Shown here one piece after another: positions 22,242 through 32,480 of a DNA stretch of 64,000 nt. The DNA comes from Strix aluco (taxonomy: Eukaryota > Chordata > Aves > Strigiformes > Strigidae). A program made the translations under genes and the position numbers. The stretch is taken from the NCBI RefSeq assembly GCF_031877795.1, contig NW_027436512.1:2373321-2437320 (forward strand), given 5' to 3'. The notes below the pieces were generated by a model. The model saw nothing but the letters and a program-made list of their open reading frames with translations. It ran no database searches and was not told the DNA's origin. Positions within the stretch are counted from its first letter, which is position 1, and the number at the start of each line of letters is the position of its first letter.

Positions 22242-23939
22242 TTACCTGGTGATGTTGTTTGGACAGGCTACCTTCATGTGCCCTTGTTTGCCGCACCCAA
22301 AGCATTTCCCTGAATTTCTCATATTCATAGCAGTAGCTAGGGCGGCCACTTGTGCTGCCATCTGAGCAGCCACCTTATGTTCCACTGTCCCAACCTTAGA
22401 ACACGTAGCCACCATGTCAGGAATAGCAGGATCTCCCGGTAAAGACTGTATTATCTTTTGACAGTCCTCATTAGCATTATCTTTTGCTAACTGTTTGCAC
22501 AACATTTGCCTTAACATCTCATCTTCTACCTGTTTTACCAGTGCGGCAGATATTTTTTCTACAAACTGCAAAAAGGGCTCCCTCGGGCCTTGGCGGATAG
22601 CAATGTATTTTTGTTTTGGAGCTGCCATTTCCATGGTTCGCTTTAATGCCGTAATTCCTATATGTTGTGCCTGTTCAAGAACAATCGGAGGCCACGTAGC
22701 TTGCAGTTGAGGGTTACTAAACGGCCCCTCACCAAGCAAAGCACCCTCTCCAAGGCCTAGCCTCGGGTCATCCTGAGGCAGTCGTAAATTATTCTGCGCG
22801 GTCGCGCGTGCCATCTGCCTCCAAGTAGATTGAAACACTTGTAATTGCACCGGCTGAAACAGCACTTGTGCGAGATGCGTAACGTCATATGGACACAGCA
22901 GATCTGTGCTGATTATTCGAATAAGTTGCATCACCTCAGGAGAATTGATTCCAAATTTCTGTGCCTTATTCTGCAAATCCTGCACCACTTTCCAGCCGAT
23001 TGGATTGTGCTCATCGTGCTGGTTTGTGCCTGCAGCAGCTTTGTAAACAGGGAATGCACCAGGAGCCTCTGCTGCTATATCTACAGGCTTTGGACATGCC
23101 GGGGTTGGAGAGCACAGGCTGAGGCGTTCAACCAGATCCCAGTTGCCAGCCTCAGCAGCATACTTCCTAACTCCCTCCCAAAATCGATCAGGGGATCTTG
23201 GGACTACAGTTATTGTGGATGGAGGGAGAGTCCATGGCTGGGCTTTTTTCACTATGGGTTTATCTGTAATATGCAGAGCTCGCATAGCGGCAGTTAAAGC
23301 TTCTTCTCCCTCACTTTCATTTTCGCTCTCACTTTCCGGCTCTGTGTTATTCGCTGGATTCGCCGTATTTTCCTCCTCGGCGGGGGCCGATGGGGTCACC
23401 CCTTCTGCTGCTGCGCCGCTAGGGGCCACCGCTGCACCGCTAGGTGGGGGGGGCTCCTCATCGCCCCGCAAAATATTTAATGGCGGAGGAGGAGGAGGTG
23501 GGCGAGGGCGTGATCTGCTTTTGCCCATGAGGGGTTTCCTGCCTGCTATCGCCGACGCTGAGGCATCAGCTTCATTTGCCCCTTGGTCACAATCTCTCCC
23601 CTTCCTAACATTTTCTGGTTTCTCATCTTTCTTTTGCTCATCATTCGCCTCACATTCTGCTTTCCATTCCTTCAGGGTCTCGTTTAATAGATGCCATGTG
23701 GTTGCCAACTCACATGCCTCTTTTTGTCCTTTAGAGACCTCATCCAATATTTTCCATCCTACTGCTTGCCATGCACTCACACTGAATGCAGTAACTGTTG
23801 TGGCTTCAAAGCCTTGCATCTTACTCCATATCAAAATCTTTTTCAGGCTTTGTTCTGTGGTTTTAACCCCTTTTCTTTTTAATAGGGCTTTCCAGATAGA
23901 CAGAATCATCTCCTCTTCTTTTGTTAATTGCTGCCCCAT
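22242..23939 (-). CDS. gag: ERV-A Gag polyprotein
   Basis: A 565-codon frame starting MGQQLT, with Gly2 in a myristoylation-type context. Order: matrix (about 1-110), an acidic and proline-rich linker with a PPPPPPP run near residue 155, capsid (about 305-510) with a major-homology-region-like stretch (QGPREPFLQF), and nucleocapsid with one CCHC zinc knuckle (CFGCGKQGHMKVAC). It stops seven residues later. The second knuckle lies in the next frame. The frame is open throughout, but whether the end at 22,242 is natural or a mutation is unclear. Expected to direct particle assembly at the membrane. Confidence 0.88.
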   Translation of the reverse strand: MGQQLTKEEEMILSIWKALLKRKGVKTTEQSLKKILIWSKMQGFEATTVTAFSVSAWQAVGWKILDEVSKGQKEACELATTWHLLNETLKEWKAECEANDEQKKDEKPENVRKGRDCDQGANEADASASAIAGRKPLMGKSRSRPRPPPPPPPLNILRGDEEPPPPSGAAVAPSGAAAEGVTPSAPAEEENTANPANNTEPESESENESEGEEALTAAMRALHITDKPIVKKAQPWTLPPSTITVVPRSPDRFWEGVRKYAAEAGNWDLVERLSLCSPTPACPKPVDIAAEAPGAFPVYKAAAGTNQHDEHNPIGWKVVQDLQNKAQKFGINSPEVMQLIRIISTDLLCPYDVTHLAQVLFQPVQLQVFQSTWRQMARATAQNNLRLPQDDPRLGLGEGALLGEGPFSNPQLQATWPPIVLEQAQHIGITALKRTMEMAAPKQKYIAIRQGPREPFLQFVEKISAALVKQVEDEMLRQMLCKQLAKDNANEDCQKIIQSLPGDPAIPDMVATCSKVGTVEHKVAAQMAAQVAALATAMNMRNSGKCFGCGKQGHMKVACPNNITR

Positions 23940-24123
23940 AATTACAGTCCCGTTCCCGGTGGCTCACCTTTTTAGGTGTCAAAGTTCAGGACCGGACCAA
24001 GCAGATTCCCTCTCCTCTCAGCTACACCAGGCTCCGTCTCCGCAGCTCTTCCCGCCGCCGTTATACTTCTCCACAGCTCTCCCCGCCGCAGAATACGTCA
24101 CCTTTAAATGATCACTTCACCCG

Positions 24124-24141
24124 ATCACGTCGGGGTCACCA
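24124..24141 (-). other. ERV-A primer-binding site, tRNA-Trp type
   Basis: The minus strand reads TGGTGACCCCGACGTGAT two bases after the 5' LTR, a full 18-base match to the tRNA-Trp primer site typical of avian alpharetroviruses. Confidence 0.92.
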
Positions 24142-24143
24142 TT

Positions 24144-24476
24144 TGTCGCAGTAGAGACGGACACGACAAACATCAGATTATGGAAAATGGCCAAAATGGC
24201 TACTAAAGCACCTTTATTGTTCTAACAAGCCTTTTTATAACCTTCTTCAAAGTAGGCGTTCATACAGGATTGGTTTACTTTAGTAACTAACAGTTCACGA
24301 TTGGGTGATAGTTTCTCACCTGAATCGTCAGGACAGTTCTTCTTATCTTAGTTCTCTAATCTTGTTTCCATGGCACTTCTCAGGACTTTCTGGCCTCTCC
24401 TGGATACACTGGAATCTCGTCAAGGTTAAATTCTTCTTCAGTTAGACTAGAGGCAGACCCGCTGCCTCCCCTGACA
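24144..24476 (-). repeat. ERV-A 5' LTR
   Basis: A 333-bp LTR, minus-strand TGTCAGGGGAGGCAGC...CTGCGACA, with AATAAA near 24,214. Followed by the GGCCCC target duplication on the outside and the primer site on the inside. Confidence 0.92.
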
Positions 24477-24482
24477 GGCCCC

Positions 24483-25029
24483 TTACATGAATGAGATCTT
24501 TGCTTTGAAACATTACAGCATGACCACCAACCCCATAAAGCACTCGCGTTACCCGAGCTAACAGCCAATCTGCTCACAGATATTACGGTCACATCCACGC
24601 CAGTATCTAAAATGCCTGTCAGTTCAACAGATTCTTTGCTTTAGTGAGGGCACATTTTACCAGAGGTCGACCTTGTGTCACTGTCTGAGCCCAAAATATT
24701 TGAGGAGTACCTGCTGACCCAAATCCTGAGTCACCCCGGCTTCTCAGCATACTATTAGGGGGAGCCGCAGTGAGATAAACAAGCTGAGCAATTTTTGACC
24801 CTTTTGTTACTGAACACGGGGGTACAGGGGTCCAGGCCATAATTCTGATTTCCCCTTCATAATCGGCATCTATGACCCCTGGTAAAACGAACAACCCCTG
24901 TAAGGTTGTAGATGATCTTCCCAGTAATAATGCACTTTTTCCATTTCCCAGCGGTCCATATACTCCTGTTGGTATCAAGGATACAGTGGTATCTAATGAT
25001 GTTACTGACTCGGAGGCTGCCAGGTCCAC
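24483..25029 (-). pseudogene. pro: ERV-1 dUTPase and protease, cut by ERV-A
   Basis: Minus-strand dUTPase with GRSS, GVIDADYEGEI and GDSGFGSAG motifs (25,029-24,619), followed by protease sequence that breaks at the ERV-A insertion (24,477) and resumes at 17,218. The wording is diverged from the ERV-A dUTPase but clearly the same family. The start is joined to a short piece of gammaretrovirus-like leader (25,030-25,065). Confidence 0.8.
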
Positions 25030-25304
25030 GCCTGATCGGTATCGACTAAATTATTATAAACCACCACTGATTGCAATATTTGATTAGTGTCTTCTTGTTC
25101 ACACTTGCACCTGGAGGTCCCCCTATCTTCTTCCAGCGTTTTAAAATACAGCCTAGGGGACTCTTTTTGACTATTCACCCTCTCTGGCCGCTTCCCCTCT
25201 CGTCTGCCTTACCTTAAAACGCTACCTGATTAAGCTGACAATATCCCCCTCAGGCAGATGGTACAAGGGTGCACTCTCCCCACAGCGTATGCACCTAAAT
25301 TTCA

Positions 25305-26482
25305 GGCCCAGTCAGCACGGGTTTATGAAAGGCAGGTCCTGCTTGACAAACCTGATCTCCTTCTACGACAGGGCGACCTGCTTATTGGATGAGGGAAAGG
25401 TTGTGGATGTTGTCTACCTTGACTTCAGTAAGGCCTTTGACACCGTTTCCCACAGCATTCTCCTGGTGAAACTGGCTGCTCGAGGCTTGGATGGGCACAC
25501 GCTTTGCTGGGTAAAAAACTGGCTGGATGGCCGGGCCCAAAGAGTGGTGGTGAATGGAGTTAAATCCAGTTGGTGGCCGGTCACGAGTGGTGTCCCTCAG
25601 GGCTCAGTTTTGGGGCCTCTCCTGTTTAACATCTTAATTGATGATCCAGACGAGGGGATCGAATGCACCCTCAGTAAGTTTGCAGATGACACCAAGTTGG
25701 GTGGGAGTGTTGATCTGCTCGAGGGTAGGGAGGCTCTGCAGAGAGACCTGGACAGGCTGGAGCAATGGGCTGAGGCCAACTGGGGGAGTTTCAATAAGGC
25801 CAAATGCCGGGTGCTGCCCTTGGGCCACAACAACCCCCAGCAGCGCTACAGGCTTGGGGAGGAGTGGCTGGAGAGCTGCCAGTCAGAGAGGGACCTGGGG
25901 GGGTTGATTGACAGCCAGCTGAACAGGAGCCAGCAGTGTGCCCAGGTGGCCAAGAAGGCCAATGGCATCCTGGCTTGTATCAGCACTAGCGTGGCCAGCA
26001 GGGACAGGGAAGGGATCTTACCCCTGTACTCGGCACTGGTGAGGCCGCACCTCGATGACTGTGTTCAGTTTTGGGCCCCTCACTACAAAAAGGCCATTGA
26101 ATGACTCGAGCGTGTCCAGAGAAGGGCAACGAAGCTGGTGAAGGGTCTGGAGCACATGTCGTACGAGGAGCGGCTGAGGGAACTGGGGTTGTTCAGTCTG
26201 GAGAAGAGGAGGCTGAGGGGAGACCTCATCACCCTCTACAACTCCCTGAAAGGAGGGTGCAGAGAGCTGGGGATGAGTCTCTTTAACCAAGTAACAAGCA
26301 ATAGGACAAGAGGGAATGGCCTCAAGCTGCGCCAGGGAAGGTTTAGACTGGATATTAGGAAGCATTTCTTTCCAGAAGGGGTTGTTGGGCGTTGGAATGG
26401 GCTGCCCAGGGCAGGGGTGGCGTCCCCATCCCTGGAGGTGTTTAAGAGTAGGGTCGACATAGTGCTGAGGGATATGGTGTAG
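25305..26482 (+). pseudogene. CR1 ORF2 reverse transcriptase, C-terminal part
   Basis: RT with [39 protein letters not shown] and the FADDT active site, then the CR1 3' coding segment ([33 protein letters not shown]). One in-frame TGA at 26,102-26,104 interrupts an otherwise open run of almost 400 codons. Endonuclease and RT N-terminus are absent through 5' truncation. Confidence 0.88.
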
Positions 26483-26565
26483 TTGGGAACTGTCAGTGCT
26501 AGGTTAATGGTTGGACTAGATGATCTTCAAGGTCCTTTCCAACCTAGATGATTCTGTGATTTTGT
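25305..26565 (+). mobile_element. CR1 LINE, 5'-truncated, inserted in ERV-1
   Basis: A 1.26-kb CR1 copy ending in the avian CR1 tail (gattctgtgattttgtg). The target word taaattca is present at both ends (25,296-25,304 with one extra T, and 26,566-26,573), and removing the CR1 rejoins sequence that is continuous at 59,700-59,720. It therefore inserted after the ERV-1 mosaic formed. Confidence 0.88.
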
Positions 26566-26995
26566 GTAAATTCAAGACAACAATGAACACAGAATTACTG
26601 CCTCCCGCTAGAGGAGATATTTCACCTATGACACTTCAAACACTGAGCCCGAACAAACAGGCAGCACCAGTGACCCAGCGGGCGGGCACTAGGGCGCTCT
26701 GTACTAAGGAATGTTCCCTCGTCCTGCACTACCCCCCACTGGTACAGAGTCTGCCCTGCGCTTCGTTCCTCTGCGGCCGCTTCCCTCGCGGGGTAACGGA
26801 ACTGCGGGTCAGAGAACTCCGCACTGCGCAGCTGCAGCTGGGCTGCGTCTCACACCCGCAGAACAGTCCCACACCCACACAAAGGGGCCCTTACACTTAT
26901 TACTCACACAACATCAAATGACAAATACTACAGACATCAAAACACCATTAACAATGTATAAAGCCATTGCTTGTTGATTATGTGGTGTGCCCAGA

Positions 26996-27669
26996 AAATT
27001 CCCCCTTCTTTGTTTTTAAATCAAGGCCTTTAGTGTACTGACCATCAGAGAGGTTTAAAGTTAGTCCTTTTAGAATGGACAAGGGACGCCGCATCCCAGT
27101 GTCAGCACCTTCTGTAAAAACTGCCGCTTTTGGTGTTCGGGGGAGGCGGGACGGACGATCGCGCGGTGCCAGATGGCCGCAGGCAGTCGCTCCGCGGCGG
27201 GGGGGCTCGGGGAGGCCCGGAGCCGCCGCTGCCAACTCCGTGCTTTAAGAGTGTCCGAAACCAACTTCCAAGTGGTCGCGAGCTCACTGGCATGCTGATC
27301 CCCCTTGGAAATAGCTTCCCACAACTGTTCACCTCTTTCAGCCCATTTTGCTGGTTCAAAGGCTGTGAGGGTATCGGCAGGATGGCCGTGGTTTCTGCAC
27401 CATTTAAGTAACCTTCGTACAGAAGTTTCGTTCTAAGTTATCCCTCTCTTAGAGTATAAGTTATCCCTCTCTTAGAGAGTATATGCAGCAGGAGTCTGAC
27501 AGTGGCCGTCTCCTCTGCGGACATGTTCTGCCCCATGCTGCCCCCGATTGATCACCTCTCCCGGGTGAGTTTCCGTCAATCGACTGTTTTCCATCCTCCC
27601 TGTCACACCCCGCTGCAGACAGTACCTCCAACCGGGGATCCTCCCGCGGCGTCTTCTGCACTCCGTCCT
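26996..27669 (-). pseudogene. gag: ERV-1 leader and gag fragment
   Basis: After the primer site there is a leader. A matrix-like stretch follows (27,324 downward) with ISKGDQHASELATTWKLVSDTL, clearly parallel to the ERV-A matrix (SKGQKEACELATTWHLL). A GC-rich proline/serine segment comes next, and then a second polypurine-like tract (aaaaacaaagaagggggaat, about 27,000-27,020). Beyond that the gammaretrovirus-like piece begins. Most of gag is missing. Confidence 0.65.
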
Positions 27670-27687
27670 GGGACATCGGGGTCACCA
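27670..27687 (-). other. ERV-1 primer-binding site, tRNA-Trp-like
   Basis: The minus strand reads TGGTGACCCCGATGTCCC, identical to the tRNA-Trp site over its first 12 bases, two bases after the 5' LTR. Confidence 0.75.
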
Positions 27688-27689
27688 TT

Positions 27690-28093
27690 TGCTGCGGGAG
27701 GATATTGGACCTGCACAACGCTATGAGAGTTATAACAAGCAAAGCCGTTTATTCTTCCAATAGTACATACTTATGCTCTCGTTAAAGCTCTTACTTCATA
27801 ATTAGCAAATCAGCAATCAGACAGCTATCAACCTTTTCTCCTACCAGCATCAGACCACTCTAACACGCGCTGTGCAGACCAATCACCCTCTCGTTCACGC
27901 GCTGTTCACGCGGCGGTAACTTCTCACAGCTCAGCACTTTCCCACAGCTCAGTGTTGCAGCTGGCCGTTGTTTTTCCCTGCCACCTTGGCACAGCTCAGC
28001 AGTTTCCGATCTTTCTCCCAAGGCCTGTTTCTCATCAAAGTCTTGCTGTTGATTCAGAGGCTGTGCAAGGCTGACAGGTCCATGTCTCCCACA
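27690..28093 (-). repeat. ERV-1 5' LTR
   Basis: A 404-bp LTR, minus-strand TGTGGGAGACATGG...CCCGCAGCA, with AATAAA near 27,750. U3 is very similar to 13,590-13,995. R/U5 differs. Confidence 0.82.
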
Positions 28094-31000
28094 CAGTACG
28101 ACCTAAAGTAATTAAAGAAAACTGTTGGAAGGATGTCCTAATGTCTAAGGAACAATTAGCACGCTTTGCCCTGTGAAAATGCAAATTTTTTGCTTGTTAT
28201 GAACTCCGTTCAAATGCATTTAGTATCTCTTTAAATTTAGACACAGAGTATACTTGTCCTTAAATGACCTAGCCTCCTAAGCAGGGATAGTTTTTGTTAA
28301 TCCCCTGCTTTTCTCACCCTCTTTGCAGACCGAGATGGGTTTCTTTGCTGCTTCCTCCAAATAGCAAGATGGAGGAAATGAGGCAATACAGTAACGCAGC
28401 AGAATACAGGGAGGACTACTGGTCACACACACCTTACCTATAGGTCCATTTCATAGGCTGACTTGTTTTGCTTATTTTCTAAAATATTACATATGAAGTA
28501 TATCAACTTCAAATTATTCTCAAAACTGCACACAGTAGATGAATGAATAGCAGTTAAAAGCCTGGTTCACTCACGCATCAAAGGCAAGAAATGAAGACTT
28601 CATCTTCAAAATAAGAATGAGCCACATTTAATAAAAATTTCTTAAGGAGCTTAAGGGTTGGGGTTTTTTTCAAAACTGATGTATTTCAGGTTAAAAAAAA
28701 AATCCTAGAAAATGCACTAAATGACAGGAAAAATTTGCACTGCAAGTGCGTGTGTTACTAAATACTACATTTCATTAAACTCATGTTACACACACCATTC
28801 CCGATTCTTACTTATCTCAAGTTATAATTTTTTTAACATTCTGTTTAAAAGAAGGAGGAATTTACAGTACATCTATCATAAGTCACACACAGCTTCTACT
28901 ACAGAAAAAAAGAATGATAAAGGGACAACACAAGATTTTCCTGATGTATCACATAAGCTACTGGATTCTTTAAACTGGCTTAAATAAATTTTACACTGTA
29001 TTTTACTATTTCCACTAATTCCACAAACAGTACACATTTCTTATATCTATAACAAAATTACTTGAAATAATCAAGAACAAAAAGGCAATTAAAGTTAACA
29101 GTGTGCACATTAAAAATAATAAAACAATTCATAATTACATCAATAATAAGCAATGCAAAACAAAATACAAAAATAATAAATCAAGGATATCGGGTATCCA
29201 AAAATATCAGTATTTCAGCCTCCCTAAAACTGTCTTGCCATTCTAGTTGCATGATTTGGCTAAAAAAACCCCAAACAAACAAACAAACCCACCCCAAAAA
29301 CCCCACCAAACAGAAAAACAGTAAAATTTTAAAATAAACCATAAGTAACTTGCTTTGAGTGTAAGTATGTTTTCTACACTCCATACTTAGAAGAAAATAA
29401 GTTCCAAGAGACAGAAGACGTTAGAGATTCCACTGTCAACCAATATCAAGGATAACTACATAGGCAAGACTTTAACCAAATTATCCCAATAACTCCAAAA
29501 GAATGAAACCTAAACAATCTTTCTATAGCCCATCCAATGTCTGCAAATATTTGGAACATCTCAAAGTTGCAAGCCATTTCTCCTTTTTCTTTATTATTTA
29601 TTTTTATAGTTTTGTCTCAGATGTTAATTGTATATTTCAAAGATGGTTAAATTACGTTCATCTAGTTCCCTGAAGCTTATCACAAATGCTGCATCTAGAT
29701 TGATTATATCCTCATAGGGAAACCATCTACAACCTTGTATTGAGAACATGAAATATCGTTTACATTATTTCTTCCTCCACAACGCACAGTTTATTTGATA
29801 TTACATACGCTCCAATAAAGAGATTTTCTTCAGGAGCGACACTTACTTCAAACTTGTTGGCAAGATGCTAATGATTTTAAAAATAAGAATGAATACTGAC
29901 AGCATTTCTTAAATGGAGCTTAAACCAAAGTGACTGTGTTTAGCATTTTTATGCATTTGTCACATAAAGAGAGGTAAAATCCACGTCAAGGACTCTTATG
30001 TAACAAAGAAAATGTCAATGTGGACAGCACTATCAACTGCCATTACAAAGACCTGTCCATGCGTTTACATGAACAGTATTTTCAGAGCCTTTTGGGGCTC
30101 CTCCTGCTTGTTATTCACAACTCACTCTCCTCTACTTTTTGCTTCTCATTTGTCTATTATGAGAGACACATGATTTCTAAAAGATTCGGGTTTTCTTCCT
30201 TTCCTTAACACCTCCATTTACCTAGGCAAGAGATGACCAACTTCTTAAACATTTACAAACCTTATTTCCTCAGACAACTGCTAGGGCTAACCAATATAAG
30301 AAGATTACTATGGAATGAATTGTTGGAGCATGGATAAAGCAAATAATAACAAAAAAAATAAGGAATATGCTAGGTAGTTCAGGAGAGAAACAGCAACCCC
30401 AAGAATCACAGCTTAGATCTGCTAGAGTTTATTAATTTCAACTCAGTATTAGCCCCACTGTGGCTTCTCCTGCGCTTTGACCATGCTCATACATTCATGT
30501 ACCAGTCTCAGAACGGGTTACTGGATCAGGAACAACACAGGATGAGTACAGATATCACATACCTCACACCATATACCCCTTGAAAATCACAATCTTTGAG
30601 CAGGACAAAGCAGAGGATGGCATGGAGCCATCCCAAGCCCATCAGATTTGGTAACCTAAATTGGATGCACATCACTAGAAAATAAGTGAAGAGAGGTGAG
30701 AGAAGCTCTGTAAAAATAAAAGTAGGCCATACAATATAATAGACTGCACCAGCAGAGCATGCAAGTTAAGATAAAAGCCAGCCACTATAGGAGCAGGCAC
30801 CTTTTGACCCAGCCACTGGAAAATACAAAGGCCCACAGACTCATTACAAACAGAACTATGGTTTCTACTACTATTCCAAGATGGGATGACCAGCATTAGC
30901 ACTGATGTGAGTGCTTGTCTTTAAAGCAGCATCAGGACTAGAAAAAGTCAAGGAATTTTCCTAAAAAAAACCCAAACCAAAACAAAAAAAACCCACCACA

Positions 31001-31304
31001 ATGTTTTTTTCCTGAGAAACTTTATAGGAAGAAGAGAGGAGCAAGTGGTTTGCCACACTGAACAAAGACAAATGAAAAGCCCAGAAATGTTATGTGAACA
31101 ATTTCCAAATTGATTTTTTCAAATAAAAAGTTCTAAAAAATATAAGGAAGAGGCTGAAACAAAACATACATGAAAAGCATATTTTTGTAACTTCTTTTTT
31201 TTAATAAGGAACACAGACTCTCTATCCAGACGAATGGACAAACCTAGGAACTGCATGGTACGTGTTAGCAGCATGTTCATCCCAAATGCAGGTAAGAGTG
31301 CCTT
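28094..31304. other. AT-rich DNA, no gene recognised
   Basis: Low GC, with A-rich and A/C-rich low-complexity patches (29,262-29,310; 30,962-31,005). No ERV or LINE signature and no open frame above about 90 codons with a domain. It could be intron or untranslated sequence of a gene using the CpG island at 34 kb, but no exon was identified. Confidence 0.4.
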
Positions 31305-32480
31305 TGTTACCTGAAATAAAGGCTCTCAAAACCGGAAATTAGTTTAGAGAGGAGATATTGCTTTATTCTGCACAGGGTGCTAGGTGGAAAGCATCCACAA
31401 ATCAAGCACCCCACACCAAAGCACTTCAAAGTATTTATACACTCCAAACTATGTGATTACATATTTTCTATAATGATTATTGGTTAGTTGCTTATCGCTT
31501 CTATCCCTTATTGGTTAGTAACATACAGTGGGTTTGTCAACTTTCTGCGCAAGCTCAAAGGGTAGGGGTCTGTATCCGGGCAGGGGTCTTAAGCTGATTT
31601 ATGTAAAACAATTTTAACAAGCTTCCATGTCCCAGGATGTTTCTCTTCTCCAAGGACGGTAGCTCCCGATTAGAAGTTCCTTACTAATTATTGTTGTGAC
31701 GCACGGAAACAAACTCTACAACTCTCAAAGAGTTATAAAGCAGGTATGTTTATTACGGCGCCGGGTGCGTGGGGGATCGCTCCTCCAAAAGGCACGAACA
31801 CCAGAGTTAAAAAGCCTTCAGGCTATATAGATAGTATACATACATATGCATGAGTTTTCCAAGAAAAGGCCGGAGTATTCAAATGGTTTCCCAGAAATTG
31901 TTTACATAGTTCCCACCCCAACCGCGCATGCTCTGTAAGACATGGTGGTGGTGGTCCTTGGGTGTTCTCTGGTGGTCGTTTGATGAAGGCTCGAAGTCTT
32001 CCTCACTGGTAAACTTCTGACCTTTTGCCAGTTTCTGCTGAGCTGTGTGCTTCGGGTGGTCAGAACCAGTCTCTGCATAATACCATTTTCTTCTAGGCAG
32101 GCTGTATCTCCCTTATCTTCGAGGACCTGCTGGTTTTATCAGTTCTCTGCAGCTAGGTGGGGCAAAAGGCTCAGAGTCTTAACGGTACAGATTAGTTATT
32201 AACTTTTTCCCCTCATCAGTTGACGGTTTGAAGAACAGGCTGACCTAGCTGGTGCGTCCAATTTGTCCTTGTGTTTGATGAGAAACACTTGTATGGATAA
32301 CAATATGTACTATGTGGCCTTGGGTGTGATGAGAAGTGTTTGTGGGGCCTGCGATGTGTGACGAGAAACGGTTTTGCGGCCTACGATTCCCGGTAAACAA
32401 TACATTCTTTCCCATGGGTAGCAAGCACATAAAGTCTAAGCAACTCTTAACAAGGCCTCTTGTTCAGGGTAGCACCATTT
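31305..32480 (-). repeat. Old LTR interrupted by a younger LTR
   Basis: The minus strand ends in ...TTTATTTCAGGTAACA with AATAAA nearby (about 31,375), like the LTR ending at 7,024. Near 32,262-32,390 there are three imperfect copies of a 40-45 bp unit built on gtgatgagaa, typical of U3 enhancer repeats. The middle is occupied by the LTR at 31,697-32,218. The upper boundary is uncertain. Confidence 0.5.
31697..32218 (-). repeat. Solo LTR, gammaretrovirus-like subfamily, 4-bp TSD
   Basis: A 522-bp unit whose minus strand begins TGATGAGGGG and ends GTTTCCGTGCGTCA. It shares the aaagcaggtatgtttatt and acaaactctacaactc words with the LTRs at 12.6, 52 and 55 kb. GTTG flanks it on both sides (31,693-31,696 and 32,219-32,222). 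Confidence 0.72.

Larger units (their letters stand above)
17225..24476 (-). mobile_element. ERV-A: complete alpha/beta-like provirus with 6-bp TSD
   Basis: A 7.25-kb provirus with both LTRs, tRNA-Trp primer site, gag, dUTPase-protease, RT, RNase H, integrase, env and polypurine tract in order. The flanking duplication GGCCCC is perfect (17,219-17,224 and 24,477-24,482), so it inserted as a unit into ERV-1 protease. The tRNA-Trp primer site, 6-bp duplication and env type resemble alpharetroviruses. A dUTPase fused ahead of protease is a betaretrovirus trait. I counted by eye about 18 substitutions and one indel between LTRs of about 333 bp (roughly 5%), so it is not recent. Several nonsense and frame changes in pro-pol make it replication-defective. 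Confidence 0.9.
25030..26995 (-). mobile_element. Gammaretrovirus-like leader/gag piece inside ERV-1
   Basis: The minus strand here matches the leader and gag start of the palindrome ERV (55,725-56,357), split by CR1. The piece that lies earlier in that leader (55,607-55,650, tttataataatttagtcgat) appears after it, at 25,030-25,065. The order is therefore permuted relative to the source. Gag wording includes KKIGGPPGASV. Both ends are abrupt: gag/PPT-like ERV-1 sequence on one side, dUTPase on the other. Best read as template-switch recombination between co-packaged RNAs. Confidence 0.72.
13590..28093 (-). mobile_element. ERV-1: nested composite provirus
   Basis: A minus-strand element bounded by related LTRs (27,690-28,093 at its 5' end, 13,590-13,995 at its 3' end). 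In viral order it holds LTR, primer site, gag fragment, gammaretrovirus-like leader/gag piece (itself split by CR1), dUTPase-protease (split by ERV-A), reverse transcriptase, a pol remnant with integrase parts, an unidentified 0.6 kb, a VLDLR-derived segment, polypurine tract and LTR. The primer site starts like tRNA-Trp, as in ERV-A. The outer LTRs differ strongly in the R/U5 part and their flanks (tggaat versus cagtac) do not form a duplication. The outer element may therefore be a product of recombination rather than one insertion. Confidence 0.7.

Noticed and set aside
23143..24111. A 322-codon plus-strand open frame
   Set aside because: It lies antisense to ERV-A gag and its leader. Its proline, glycine and serine runs are the reverse of the gag linker.
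24124..24141. tRNA-like 3' ends at 24.1, 27.7, 36.0, 46.6, 50.5 and 55.2 kb
   Set aside because: These are retroviral primer-binding sites next to LTRs, not tRNA genes. No cloverleaf surrounds them.
29262..29310. A/C-rich tract that could suggest a G-quadruplex or telomere-like repeat on the other strand
   Set aside because: Runs are irregular and short. It looks like ordinary low-complexity sequence, as does 30,962-31,005.
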